From Scleromitrula shiraiana (taxonomy: Eukaryota; Ascomycota; Leotiomycetes; Helotiales; Sclerotiniaceae), in the NCBI GenBank assembly GCA_028455995.1, contig JABELC010000002.1, positions 1,178,001-1,242,000 of the forward strand: a stretch of 64,000 nt of DNA. The letters are read 5' to 3'. Shown here in pieces: positions 46,303-58,374 of this stretch (positions are counted from its first letter, which is position 1; the number at the start of each line of letters is the position of its first letter). The notes below the pieces were generated by a model. It did not search any database. It saw only the letters and a list, made by a program, of their open reading frames with translations, and was not told the DNA's origin. Position numbers and translations under genes: made by a program.

Positions 46303-46660
46303 TTATAAAGGAATAATTACGCTTGACATCGTTCGTGTGGAATTTTGCACTTTTCGAAACTTATATTTGAAGTTCTTGATTTCTTCAATAATAAATAAAT
46401 CACGTAATTTTGATGTTCTCTTTATATATTGTTGGATCATAGGCGTTAGGTCTGATTCACTGTCCATTCGCTTATTTATAACAGCTAGGAGGATGAGTCT
46501 CGAAGTTTTGATAAACATGGTTTCTAATATTCTAAGCTTTGGAACTTGATTTCCATTCACATACTCGAGTAATTCGTTCTAGGAATTGATTTTCCTCTCC
46601 AAGTGTGAATAGAATAGAACGCTCCCCCAGATCCAGGCGCTCTCCCCGAATCAACCAATA
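46303..46660 (-). pseudogene. Decayed or partial gene, minus strand, family unknown
   Basis: A coding-like minus frame runs from about 46655 (FGESAWIWGSVLFYSHLERKINS) through a TAG at 46579-46581 and on (NELLEYVNGNQVPKLRILE, IKTSRLILLAVINKRM, TPMIQQYIKRTSKLRDLF) to a TAA at 46303. Two readings are possible. Either the TAG is an intron acceptor (ttcctag) and 46578-46303 is a 91-residue terminal exon, or a CAG/CAA codon mutated to TAG, a RIP-type change. I do not recognise the family. Upstream frames near 46669-47087 could be further exons but could not be joined with confidence. Confidence 0.4.
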
Positions 46661-47873
46661 CAACCAACTCAAGAGAAAGCCTCCCAAAACCTACAGATAA
46701 TTATAATATTAAAATCCCCTCTGAAAGATCCATAAAGAAAAACAGCAAAACTATGTTCTTTAAGCAGAACTACTATTCCATCTTTTTTTCGTGGTTCGCC
46801 CGTCTCAAAGATGCTCAACAACAGAAACCCGTGGATGTGGTTTTTTCCGACCGTACTAACCCTTGAGCCAAGTTGATCGCCGTGCACGGGCTTGTCGACG
46901 GAGGGTAGAGGTTTATTTGGGCTTGTATATTGGTTTTACTGGGTGATTTGAGGGGGTTGATTGGTTGGCTCAGGTCAGGGGGTAGTGGATCATTTGAGTA
47001 GGATGGTTTGCTTGCTTGGTACTGTGTTGGGATCTTTGGAGGTTGTTTTGAGCCTTGAGGATGGGAGTGGCATGGTCTGAGGATCATAAAGGCATTGTGA
47101 TATTATGGTTTGATTTTACTTTGATGCAAATATGGATGGTACTTCTTCAAACAATCTTTTCTGGGGGTTTTCTTCTCGATTTAATAGTTATTAAAGCATT
47201 GTTTCCATTCCCATTCCGTCATTCCGTTATGCTTTCACATGTATCTTGCTTGTATGTTCTCTCTGCCCACTGCAATGAAGATAATGGGAAGGCTTGCGTG
47301 TCTCTTCACATTTGTTATAAAACGAAGTATGTACTCAATCAAGAGTCCACTATGGTTAAAGGTTCTTAAAACCCAGCTAATTTGTCTACCTCCATAACTT
47401 TGTTTACATACATATTCTTCTCCTTAACTGGAAGACTCAAAATGCCCCAAATCATGTCTTGGGCCCTCTACAATTCCTATCTCCTCGAACTACAAGCCGT
47501 TCCACCGCATGCTTAAGAAATCCCCTCGGTCCGTCATGTACTCGAGATAGAATATCTTTTGCTGCGGATTTCTCCCCATCTGAACTTATACGTTTCTTTG
47601 ACCCGCATCCAAAGCAACGCTTGTGCTTGCACCCCGGACAGATTGGATTATCCCATTGATTATAACGATCTTATAGATCCATTAGTGAGGTTTTTCAGAA
47701 GCAATATTATCAAGAAAATACACACGATTCCTGTATGTCAAAATCCTTTGTAGGAGACGTCGTTCTCCTTGGGACTCTAGAAATATCTCCACGTATACCC
47801 TGCATCTGTCTCGCCGGCTTGGGCCCTCAAGATATCATGTACTGTATAGCACTTTGTGTATTTCGCTGTGGTT

Positions 47874-48074
47874 TCATTGTCTGTAGAATTTGTCATCAGG
47901 TTGTAGAATCGTGGGTTGCTCCTTCTTCTTTGCAGGCTGCAATTCATCAAAGAAGTCTGCTGCATTAAGCCCCTCTTTTAAAGGTATTGGTCTAACCGCG
48001 ACATTCAATTTTGCTAATAATGCATTGCAGCTTTTCAACTCGTGCGAGATATCTTCGTCAAGGAAGTATTCCAT
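47874..48074 (-). CDS. Small ORF, 66 aa, possible gene
   Basis: An intronless ORF from a true ATG at 48074, acidic then basic: MEYFLDEDISHELKSC, AKLNVAVRPIPLKEG, NAADFFDELQPAKKK. Composition is protein-like rather than low-complexity, but there is no motif I recognise and no clear context. It could be a small real protein or the remnant of a larger one. Confidence 0.35.
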   Translation of the reverse strand: MEYFLDEDISHELKSCNALLAKLNVAVRPIPLKEGLNAADFFDELQPAKKKEQPTILQPDDKFYRQ

Positions 48075-51000
48075 ACTTAGTGGTCTAGCGTTAGAACTTC
48101 AATATTTCCAACGATGAGGACTATTGTAGAGAGTATTTTGTTTCTCGTTCCTTGAGATTGTATGATGTTTAGAACCGAGTATATAACTTGGAGTGAAGGG
48201 CTTGCAGAATGAAGGTATGTCCAGTGCAAGTATGAACTTGTAGTTTCAAAGATTTGTATTTGTTTTAAAGGGAAAAGGTTCTAGAGTTAAAATCTAGATG
48301 TCGAAGTTCGATGTTGTAGAAGAAATATTGTTTGGGAAAGACGTGGAGGGGACGGAGCTTTGAAGCACAAGTTCTCCTAGTCTAGTGACATGAGACTTTT
48401 CTTTCACAAGAGTCATATCCCTAGTCATTTGTTGCATGCTAGAGTCAAATATTTAATACACGATGACCTTTATATGATGACTAACATGGCAGCATTTTCA
48501 ACTCAATTGTGTTGAGAGTCAAAACCTCCTCGACTCTAAGTTGATGAGAACCCCAATATTCATAGGACATGAATGAATGTCTACAGTGGTATCATTTAAT
48601 TGTGAGTAAATTAATCCAGCACGAGATTAACTCACCTTAAAGAATGCCACTGACCCTTTTCATCACATATGACTATTACTAGTCAGTCCATATGTTTAAT
48701 CTCTAACATAAAAGATAGAGTTACCGACGACGATCTTATAAGTGGGCATCTTCCATGCATTTCTATTTCTCGGTACTTCCTCAGATACAGTATCGATTAT
48801 GCCATCGAACTCCAGCATATTGAACACTCCCCGTACTTCAATGAAATCCAGCAAATATTTTATACAAAGTGAGGATGGCAAGTATGTGGGCATCAGGATT
48901 GTTTGATACCACATCGATATACATTCAAGTACTCTACTGAGGTTATCATCTTTTGAGATTCGGCTGGATGGATACTACATCACAAACAATCCAAATACAT
49001 CACCCCTTCCCCCTCTCCTTATCGACTCTACCACCATAATACATCCATATCTTCTTCTCAATCAATCATCCCGCCGTACACCTAGCACTTTGTTGCACAT
49101 CTCAATATTCACCACCTGCAATTCGTATGCATATCTAAATTTACCACTCAAATCCCATGAATTCACCCGAATTCGAACTCTTTGTTTCGGTAGATAACTT
49201 GCAATGAACAACTCCCAGGTTGCCATCTTGGACCTTTAGATAAGTGTCATTCTTTTGATGAGATCAAGTATTTATACTATACTGAGACTATACGAGCTTT
49301 TGGCGGAACTGAGATCTCGATGATAACTATACATCCCATACGACGCGACTTCCACGTGTAACGATACCCTTGAAACTTCAAAAGTACCTCGATACCCCTG
49401 CCCACCGGCTTGAACTATCTAGCCCATTCATATTTTGGATCTCATCGCATATCTGGATTCTAAACATTCGCCAAACACACATACCATGCAGACCATTTAT
49501 GCTACTAGCATGCGATTTCCACGCGTGGTTCCGTTGCATATCTGGATTCCGAATATTCACCAATTCATCCATTCTGTGACTTTCATATCGCCATCTGGCT
49601 TCTGAGTATGAGGAACTTGCTTTCTGCGGATGCCTGTTGCTTGTTTCATAGCTCGGTAGATTCACCATGGTGATGATTCTCAAAACTTTTTGGTATCATG
49701 TAGGAGTGCCCAGGGGAACGGCGAGTACTTCGGACATTGGGGGATTAAGGAAATGCATTCCTCATTCCAGGTTCTTATGATAGGACGGATATTCGAATAG
49801 GGGAATTGTAGTAGGGTGGAAGAAAAAATAAATGTCATAAACGAGTCGATAAGGTTCTAATACAGTATACTCGAGTATGCATATCGAAATAGCAATCTGA
49901 TATCCGAAAAAGAAAGAAATAGGCAAGTAGACATAACTTTATGTTTGTTTGTTTGTGTATTTGTTTAGATTCCTATTTGTTTAGATCGACTGACTCCAGA
50001 TCATATAGATCTTTGATTGATTTTATTTTCGAACACCTCGAACAACCCGATCGAGATTTTGATACGAAGCAGCCCCTCGTGTTGGATGGAATAAAATATA
50101 TACAGAGAGCACAACACTGCATAAATAAATAAATATATAAATAAATAAATATACCTCGCCAACCCAATCTTATAATTACAATCAACCGTCGATCCCCGTT
50201 TTTAATCAACCAACAACCTTCATCCCGAAGGATATCATATCCATATCCTATTCTCTCACGGATCAAATGACAAGCCAAGGTAAAAATCCCTCCAGTACGA
50301 CAGTATCTCGGTCCAAAGACAAAAGACTCCAACTGCAACTCCAACTCCAAAGTGGATTAAGAAATTTCAAATGACGATCAGTTATGGTGATGATGATGAT
50401 GATGATGATGACATATATCGTATATTTCATATGAGCACGGTATGGTGGCCACAGAATACAGCACACACAGTTCTTCACTCGCCCCGTGAATAGTTTCACA
50501 TCAAACACCAAGGTTTGCACAGCCATCTTTTCACAACACGACACTTTTACGATACCGTACTTACATTACAACAAAGTGGTTAAAGTGTGAAGATTAGATC
50601 ATTGTTTGAGATATGGATATGGATATGGACACGATATGGACACGATATGGACACGATATGGATTTGGATGATATCGGTAAGTTGCGTATAGCGGTCGGTG
50701 AATTGTTTCCTCAGTCAGTGGGTCTTTCTTTTGATGATGATGATGATGACGATAATGCTTCGCCCGTGAGATTGTATCGTGAAATATATACTGTAGCACT
50801 CACCGGCACTTCCGTCGTACAACAAATGGCAATGACAAACACGGGTCGGCATCCACGTATGGATACAAAATTTAGGATTCCCGGTGACAATGTACATACA
50901 TAATGCTGACGATCCGCAAAATCCTAGAATCGAGACTGGCCGAAAGCTTTCCTCCTTTAATAAACCATTTCGCAAGTATGCAATCAAAATCCTACGGATC

Positions 51001-52813
51001 AACCTTGGAATTTCATATTATTTCATATTGCAATATACCGAATTAGGTAATTATCGAACGAGGTGCCAAAATTATAAAAAAGATCTTCAATTCATCCATT
51101 GGAATGAGGTGCTAGGAGTATGGATATTCGCTGTTTAGGTTTATGTAGCCAATAGTATATTATACATTCGATTCGATGATTTTCGAGCCCGCCGTCCAAA
51201 ATATGCGTATTGTACTCCTGATACCGAGGAGGATATTAGTTAACTAAAAAGCTGTAGGTATTGTACAGTATGTAGAAAATCGAAAAGGCTTCCAGATTGA
51301 TTGCCTGTACTTGACAGTACTTCTGAATGGCGATTATTCCAGGGCCCAAGTGAGAGAAAATACTGCAGTCTACAGCACCAGGTGCATACTTGAAAAGTTG
51401 GTCCGAGATTGACCCACACCCTCCCTCACCTGAGCAAATATTATGCACAGAGAAGAGTATTTGGAACTGAGGATATACTATTCCCGTTTGAGTATAAGCA
51501 TTGGATCTTTAATCGAAGATTCAAACTAGAAGGGCAGGTTCTTTATATGTCCAGTTGTTGCTGTCTCGACAATTTTGTATATCCCGAGGGTTGCTCGACT
51601 TATAGGTAGAAGAATGAATGAATGAACGAATAAATAAGAGTAAGAGTAAGAGATTCTCGTCTTTAATAATGAAACATACTGTATTTATTTCAACTTAAAG
51701 AATCTCTAGAAATATACAATCTCCCTCGTGCGAATGAGGTCATCTCATGAAGATCTATGAATTTCAAATAAGATGAATTTTCATATTTTTTTTCACCACC
51801 TTTTTTTCATCCATCCCCTAGTATCTTGTAGCATCCTAATCCATGAGATCTAATTAAATCGGATATATGCATGCATAATTGGATCGGCTTTTTTCCCAAC
51901 CTAGTAAAGCGGGCACACCACTTACTATGTAGATATTCTTGGTATACAGGGGAAATCGTTAATAAAAGTTGCTTGTAGATTTCAGGGGTATTGATTGTAT
52001 GTGTGATCCGAGTGTATGACTGGGTGTGTGACTGGGCACAGTAAAAGTATAGTAAAGTATAGTAAAGTACAGTAAAGTACCGCAAGTACAGCAAGTACAG
52101 CAAGTACAGCACTTCTTATTTTTTTCTTATTTGAAAAGAAAAATTTCAAATTCAAAGAAGGTTTAAGATATAAGATGGACGCGTAACCTTTCTTAGATCA
52201 TCGTCAAATACGATACGAGTTGATTATTTTCCACCTAATATCATATCACATACAGGCTTATTAATACAGTAAGCTAGCTGTTGGTGATAAGACTACAAGG
52301 TCATTCATTCATTATTTGATCAGCTAATAAGACTAATAAGTAAGAACTTTATACTGTAAGTTCAAGTACAGTGTTTTGATAGGAGATCTGGTGGTCGATT
52401 ATAATGGATGATTATAATGGATATACACCAAGTGAATGGCAAAAGAGTCAGTTGATGTTAGATGGAAGAGCTGAAGCAGCACTATGGAAGTATATGTATT
52501 GCTATTTCGAGATTGCATATGGATAGAATATCTTATGAGGCTGTGAATCGACTTTTTACCTGGATCTGGAGTCCTTTTTTATACGCTTTGACTGAGGTGC
52601 TTGCTTCATGGTACTGACTGAGGTACCTAGGATAGAAACTAAGAACGGCGCCAGTAACTAACTAATAATTTATTGTAAACAACGTTATTTGATTTTTCCA
52701 GTATATACTCTGTAGTAATAGAAGAGATTGATGATACTAGATGGTTTGAGTATGCGATGGTGGCACAAATTTCCCAAACTCCATTCATCATTTCATGTTT
52801 TCATCTCAATTCT

Positions 52814-52918
52814 CATACAACCATACAACCATACATACAACCATACATACAACCATACATACAACCATACATACAACCATACATACAACCATACATACAA
52901 CCATACATACAACCATAC
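52814..52918. repeat. 12-bp minisatellite, unit accatacataca, ~8 copies
   Basis: Nearly perfect tandem array. As 12 is a multiple of three, a plus-strand ORF (52728-52985) reads it as repeating Y-N-H-T. The surrounding ORF has no other support, so I treat it as a simple repeat. Confidence 0.9.
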
Positions 52919-53704
52919 CGGCATACTACATACATCATCCTCCCTCTACAATCTTTTCGTTGGCTACCTAGGGATCTTAGATTAGGTATGTAAGTAATAA
53001 TAAGTAGTTTTATGTTGTGTCAATCAAAATAAATCTACTATTTTCCCTTCTTCACAACAGAATTTATTAGATCATCCATCCATACATAGAGTAGGAAATC
53101 TCATATTTAAATATCAAAAATTTATTATTAAACCTTGTTATCCATATCAAAGAGAGTACTTGAGTATATATATTATTATAGTACCAAATAAAAAGCTTGA
53201 TATTTGAACCCCCTTTTAAAAAAAAACCCTGGTAGAATGAGACTTTCTTTATCGGCCAATCCAACAGCCCAACAGCCCAGCAGCCCAGCAGCCAATCTCA
53301 CAATCAGTACGAAAGTAATCCTCCCAAATTCGACTTTGCGGCATTGAATTTGATTAACCTCCCCTGTTAAATATTTATTATATTTTTATTATTCCCTTTT
53401 GTCTTTGTTTTTCGCCGCATCGTACACCTAGTAGGTATCATCTATCTATCCATCCATATCTAGTTCTATTATTCAGGACTTTAATTTTCAGAAAAAGTTC
53501 ATCAGACTGGCTTGAGCACCTGGAACTTCAAATCTCGAATTTTGAAGGAATCTTATCTTATACAGTACTTACTTATTTATTACTTACCTTATTACTACTA
53601 CTACTTATTACTGTACCTGTAGTAACATCGCATTTCCATCTACAATTGTGTATTGTCGCATTACATATCAAGTTATCAACTCAATTATTAGAATTTTTAT
53701 CTGA

Positions 53705-53830
53705 AAGATATACCAAAGGATATACCAAAGGATATACCAAAGGATATACCAAAGGATATACCAAAGGATATACCAAAGGATATACCAAAGGATATACCAA
53801 AGATATACCAAAGATATACCAAAGATACCA
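53705..53830. repeat. 12-bp minisatellite, unit tataccaaagga, ~9 copies with shorter tail units
   Basis: Tandem array of tataccaaagga that ends in three degenerate 9-10-bp units (tataccaaaga). Read in frame it gives repeating Y-T-K-G (ORF 53646-53870). It lies 0.8 kb from the other 12-bp array and 0.8 kb upstream of the KRE6-like ATG. Confidence 0.9.
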
Positions 53831-54638
53831 AATAGAGAGAAACTCGGATCCCAAGAGACCTAGAAGATAAGAGAGGAAAGCTTAAAAAAATTATAAGGCA
53901 TTCTAATAAACCTTTCCTTCTTCACCTCTTAACGCCACACTCGTACATAACTAAAAAGCCAAAGGGTAATCTTCAACTATCTTCAACTATTCTCATTCAT
54001 TCATTCGTTCATTCATTCGTTTGTTCGTTCGTTGTTTGAACGCCTATTAAACTATTCTTGTCAACAAACCAACAATCACTAAAAAAAAAGAGAAAATCGT
54101 AAAAGGAAAGGAAAAGGAAAACTACTTTACTTTCATAGCAACAATACTCAACAATACTCATCACTGTTGTAAATCTGTCTTCCTCTCACAATCAAGTTTC
54201 AACTCTCTTTTATAACCCCGACATTCGTTTGCACCATTTCACCGACCAATTCTCCTGTTTTAATTTTAAAGGATTTCTTGGATAAAATCTCCTTTCTTGA
54301 TAATCTCTTTTGGCCGTTTCCCTCGATACCTTATCGATCATCCATCCATCCATCCATCCATCCACTCATTCACATTTTACCATCATAACTCAACAGCATT
54401 CGATAATATACATGCGATCTGCTAAAGATACGAAGCTCAAATCCCGATTGATCTAGTTGGTTGCTTGAAGGCTTTGTTGGAGGAAGAATATTCGATTTGT
54501 CGTTCCCTTTAAATTAAGACATTTAAAGCATTCCTCACAAACCACAATCGATTTCACGCACGCCTCTGACGCAACAGATGCTATCATTTTTCTAAAGATA
54601 GAAATTGTAATCAGTGGTTATCGTCGCATATCGTCATT

Positions 54639-56786
54639 ATGGACCATTCATATGGAGGGCAACGCCCACCACATATAACCGTTAATTCGGGCAGCGGAGG
54701 GGATTTAACAAACCAAGATAATAGTTCTGCTTCTACAATAGGAACGCCTGTTACTTCGAGAAATTTGATACCTCCTCCACGACCACCGACCTCGGCATCT
54801 CAACAGTCAAGAATGAATTCTCCTCAAGTCTACGGTTCGCCAGATGTAGCACAGTCGAATGAGATGTTACTCCCTCCATCGAGATCACGAACTAATGTGA
54901 ATAATCAATCATATTCCGACTATCCAATGCCATCACCGTCTGTATCAGGATTCTCATCGCGAAGAACAAGTTGGAGTTCGGAGGCTGGAAGTAGAGATAG
55001 TCGGCTGGGACCATTTGGCTCTCCATTTGATGATTCCAGAGCTAGTTCTAGAGCTGGAGATAGTGACGACGAAAACATCAATACCCAGACAGTCTCGGAA
55101 AAATATAATATTATGCCATCGGCAGGGTTGTTACTTTTCCCTGAAGATGTAGAAAAGGACGATTATCTACACAATCCAGATCCTAATGATAAAGATTCAG
55201 AAAGATGTGATGTTTGTAATAGGAGAGGTATGACAAATATTGGGGGTTTGATACTGATTACTTTAGCCACATTGGCATTATTCATTGCATATCCCGTATT
55301 GTAAGTTTTCATCATCCAAGATTGTATTGAGCCAATAATTAACAACTTCTCAGAACGTTTGCACAAAACATCATTGACCCCACCCATGGAGCCTGTGCAG
55401 CTGCAATAGACTGCTTATCAGACAAAGTGGCACTTCTCAAAAACCAAAGGACTGGCTTAATAGATCCAGATACACCCGATTCAGTCAAAACCAAAACGGC
55501 TAAGGATGGAACGAAACTGAAGCTTGTGGTAAGTTGGAAATAGCTGTCATGATTACCAATATTGATTTCCTGTAGTTTTCTGATGAATTCAATACCGATG
55601 GACGAACATTCTACGACGGTGACGACCCATTTTTCCAGGCTGTCGATATCTGGTATGGAGCTACTCAGGATTTGGAATGGTACGACCCGGATGCCGTATC
55701 TACTGGCAACGGCACTTTGAATATTAAATTCGATGCTTTCCAAAGTCACAACCTAAATTACCGCTCGGGTATGGTTCAATCATGGAATAAAATGTGCTTC
55801 AAGGGTGGTCGCGTGGAAGCAAGTATTTCGTTGCCTGGACGTGGAGATTGGCCCGGTTTTTGGCCGGGTTTCTGGACTATGGGCAATCTGGGAAGACCTG
55901 GGTTCCAAGCTACTACGGAAGGAATGTGGCCATATAGTTATTGGGACAAATGTGATTTCGGAATTACAGCAAATCAGAGTTCTCCCGATGGTATCAGTTG
56001 GCTGCCAGGTATGAAACTGCCAGCTTGCACGTGTAAGGGTCAACAACATCCTTCAGCAGGTAATTCTCGATCGGCGCCGGAAATCGATGGACTTGAAGCC
56101 AGTATTGGCTTCATGGGACCAGGATCTTATGGTAATGCCACTGGAACTGCATCTCAATCCTACCAAATCGCACCTTTCGATATATTCTATATGCCTGACT
56201 ATAATTATGTGGAGGTCTATGACAACGAGCAGAGCGAGATCAACTCATACCGTGGTGGAAACTATCAACAAGCTATGTCTGGTATAACTTGGCTTAATGA
56301 CGATTGGTATGATGGCAATGGCTACCAAACCTACGGATTCGAATACACCCCTGGAGCCAGTGGTGATATTACCTGGTTTGTTGGTGATCAGTATAGTTGG
56401 AAGATAGACGGTCGCGCTCTCAGGCCAAATGGAAATATTGGCCAGCGAACTATACCGGAAGAGCCAATGACTATCATTATGAACTTGGGAATGGGTACCA
56501 GTTTCTCGCAAGTCATGATGCCCAATTTAAATACTCTATTCCCGGCTACCATGCGCTTCGATTACGTTCGAATTTATCAACCAGAAGGACAGGACGCAGT
56601 CGTCACTTGTGATCCTGAAGGATATCCAACAACCGAATATATCAAGAACCATCCAGAGCCATATGTGAGTAGGATTCTATCACTTCCATTTAACTTTATT
56701 AACAGAAATAGGCAAATGTAAATTTGACTTCCTGGACAGCCGCAGGCTATGATTGGCCAACAAATTCCTACGTTAATGGCTGCTAG
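54639..56786 (+). CDS. KRE6: KRE6/SKN1-type beta-1,6-glucan synthesis protein
   Basis: Four exons: 54639-55300, 55354-55528, 55576-56664 and 56712-56786. Introns of 53, 47 and 47 nt give 666 aa. It is a type II membrane protein: residues 1-195 are a disordered Ser/Pro-rich cytosolic tail, residues ~200-222 one transmembrane helix (NIGGLILITLATLALFIAYPVL), and the rest a luminal GH16-type domain. Core motifs are FSDEFNTDGRTFYDGDDPFF, GDWPGFWPGFWTMGNLGRPG and the GH16 signature E448-I-D-G-L-E453. The last short exon ends in DWPTNSYVNGC, matching the conserved C-terminal cysteine of the family. It is needed for beta-1,6-glucan in the wall and acts in the secretory pathway or plasma membrane. A long pyrimidine-rich leader precedes the ATG. 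Confidence 0.95.
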
Positions 56787-58374
56787 CGAACGAATTTTCT
56801 TCTTTCTCAAAGATATTTTTGTATAAAAATAACGTACTTCTTTTTGCTCCCTTACATGCATAAAAAGTAAATCAGATACCCACGAAATGCGGCACGACTA
56901 TCCATGCGCCAAGGACATATAGAGGGCGGTCGGACTAGGCGGCGCCAGGCGATTTTTCCATTTTTTCCCTTTCTACCTTATTACTGTTTTTATTATCAAT
57001 CATACATCATAAAAGATTGTCACTATTAATTATTGCCATTTCTCTCAAAAAAGAATTTAGAGAAAGAGGTTTATACAACGCCAACGTACAACATACAATG
57101 AATGCATAGCGGAGTCGGCGTACTTGTTTCAGTAGCGTTCGTCCGGAATTATTCTTCGAGCAATGGAAGCTTGTTCGTTTTCTTCTATTCACGTTTTACT
57201 AGCATAGCATGCGTAGCATAGCATAGCATATATCTTTGATTGTGTTTCAAAGAAAATAAAAATCCATTGTCATATACATACATTTGGAGGATCCCGCACT
57301 GTACAAAAAATATCATTTGTTATTATTTTTTTTTCTTTCTTTTATTTCCTGCTTGGGAGGGACTGTGCTGGAGAGAGAGAGAGAGAGCACAATGTTTACA
57401 TGTGGTGCTCATATCTCCTTGCTACTTTATCCGAACTTTGTTTTGTTTTTAATATTTAGATATCGTGGATGTGGTTTGATGTCGTCATAGTTAGGGGGAG
57501 AGGTTTAGATGGCTTACGAAGGAGTGAATGAATGAATATGAGGGGGTCTGGTGGGAAAACGCAGAGAAGCATGTATGGAAGGAGGGAAGATACCCTCGTG
57601 GACATAGTATACGTGATGATGGGATTGACTTTATTGATTGATTCACTGGCTTTTTAACTGATTTGGATTTGGATCGGATCGGATCGGATCGAAATTGGTT
57701 GCAAGGTTGGTTTTGTTTTGCTTTGGCTTGGCTTGGCTTTTTGTCCCTCGTGTGTTTGGATGGCGAGGTGGATGGATGGATGGGTGGGCTGGCTTGGTTT
57801 GAAATGAAATGGGTTGGGTTGGGTTGGGCTGGGACGCAATTGATTGATTGATTGATTGATATGATTAAGCACTTTTCTTTTTCTTCCTCGAACGATTATG
57901 CTATTAATGCAATGAGTTTTTTGTTAGACGGATGGATGGATTGGTGGTAGGGGGTGGGGTTAAGGGGGCGAGCGTGTTATACGCGAATGGAAAATGGGAG
58001 GGGGGGGGAAGCAGGGGGTGTATATACAATATTGATACTCATACTAACTGATACCAATGCCATGATAATTAAACAAAGATTCTTTTCATGATAGATGATA
58101 CTGATGTTGGTAATAAGTGATATTCATTCATATTCAAAGCCTGATAATTCATACTGTGTTATTTATTCATTTATTATGCTCCGAGTTATACTATATTCAA
58201 AAATTCCCTATTTAGATGTATATACAGCATCGTTCGTATGTATGTATGTATGTATGTATGCACACAGCCTAACATCCTCCCTCACCCCAATCTAATCTCA
58301 TCTCTACGCCAACTTACCTCATATATATCATAACCATATATCATCAATCCATCAATCAATTAATCCATCATTCC
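56787..58374. other. Spacer rich in simple repeats
   Basis: 3' region of the KRE6-like gene, then microsatellites: agcat runs (57205-57232), (ga)n near 57373, ggatc repeats (57672-57694), gattgatt (57838-57860), G-runs (57990-58015) and (tgta)n at 58236-58262. No coding region. 57,650-58,020 is G-rich and C-poor on the plus strand. Confidence 0.5.

Larger units (their letters stand above)
45418..54638. other. 9-kb gene-poor region with decayed ORFs and minisatellites
   Basis: No intact gene of normal size. Listed separately: a probable decayed exon at 46303-46660, a 66-aa ORF at 47874-48074 and two 12-bp minisatellites (52814-52918, 53705-53830). Also present: overlapping plus-strand frames at 47442-47753 interrupted by one TAA (47514); minus ORFs 48696-48914 (72 aa) and 49378-49683 (101 aa) with some coding character; gat repeats near 50390 and 50735; an aca/gtatagtaaagt run at 52040-52110. 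53,900-54,638 is pyrimidine-rich with tcat and catc repeats, probably the long 5' leader of the downstream gene. Confidence 0.45.

Noticed and set aside
47442..47753. Plus-strand frame with one internal TAA, overlapped by a second coding-like frame (47459-47659)
   Set aside because: Two competing frames and no homology; cannot tell real from chance.
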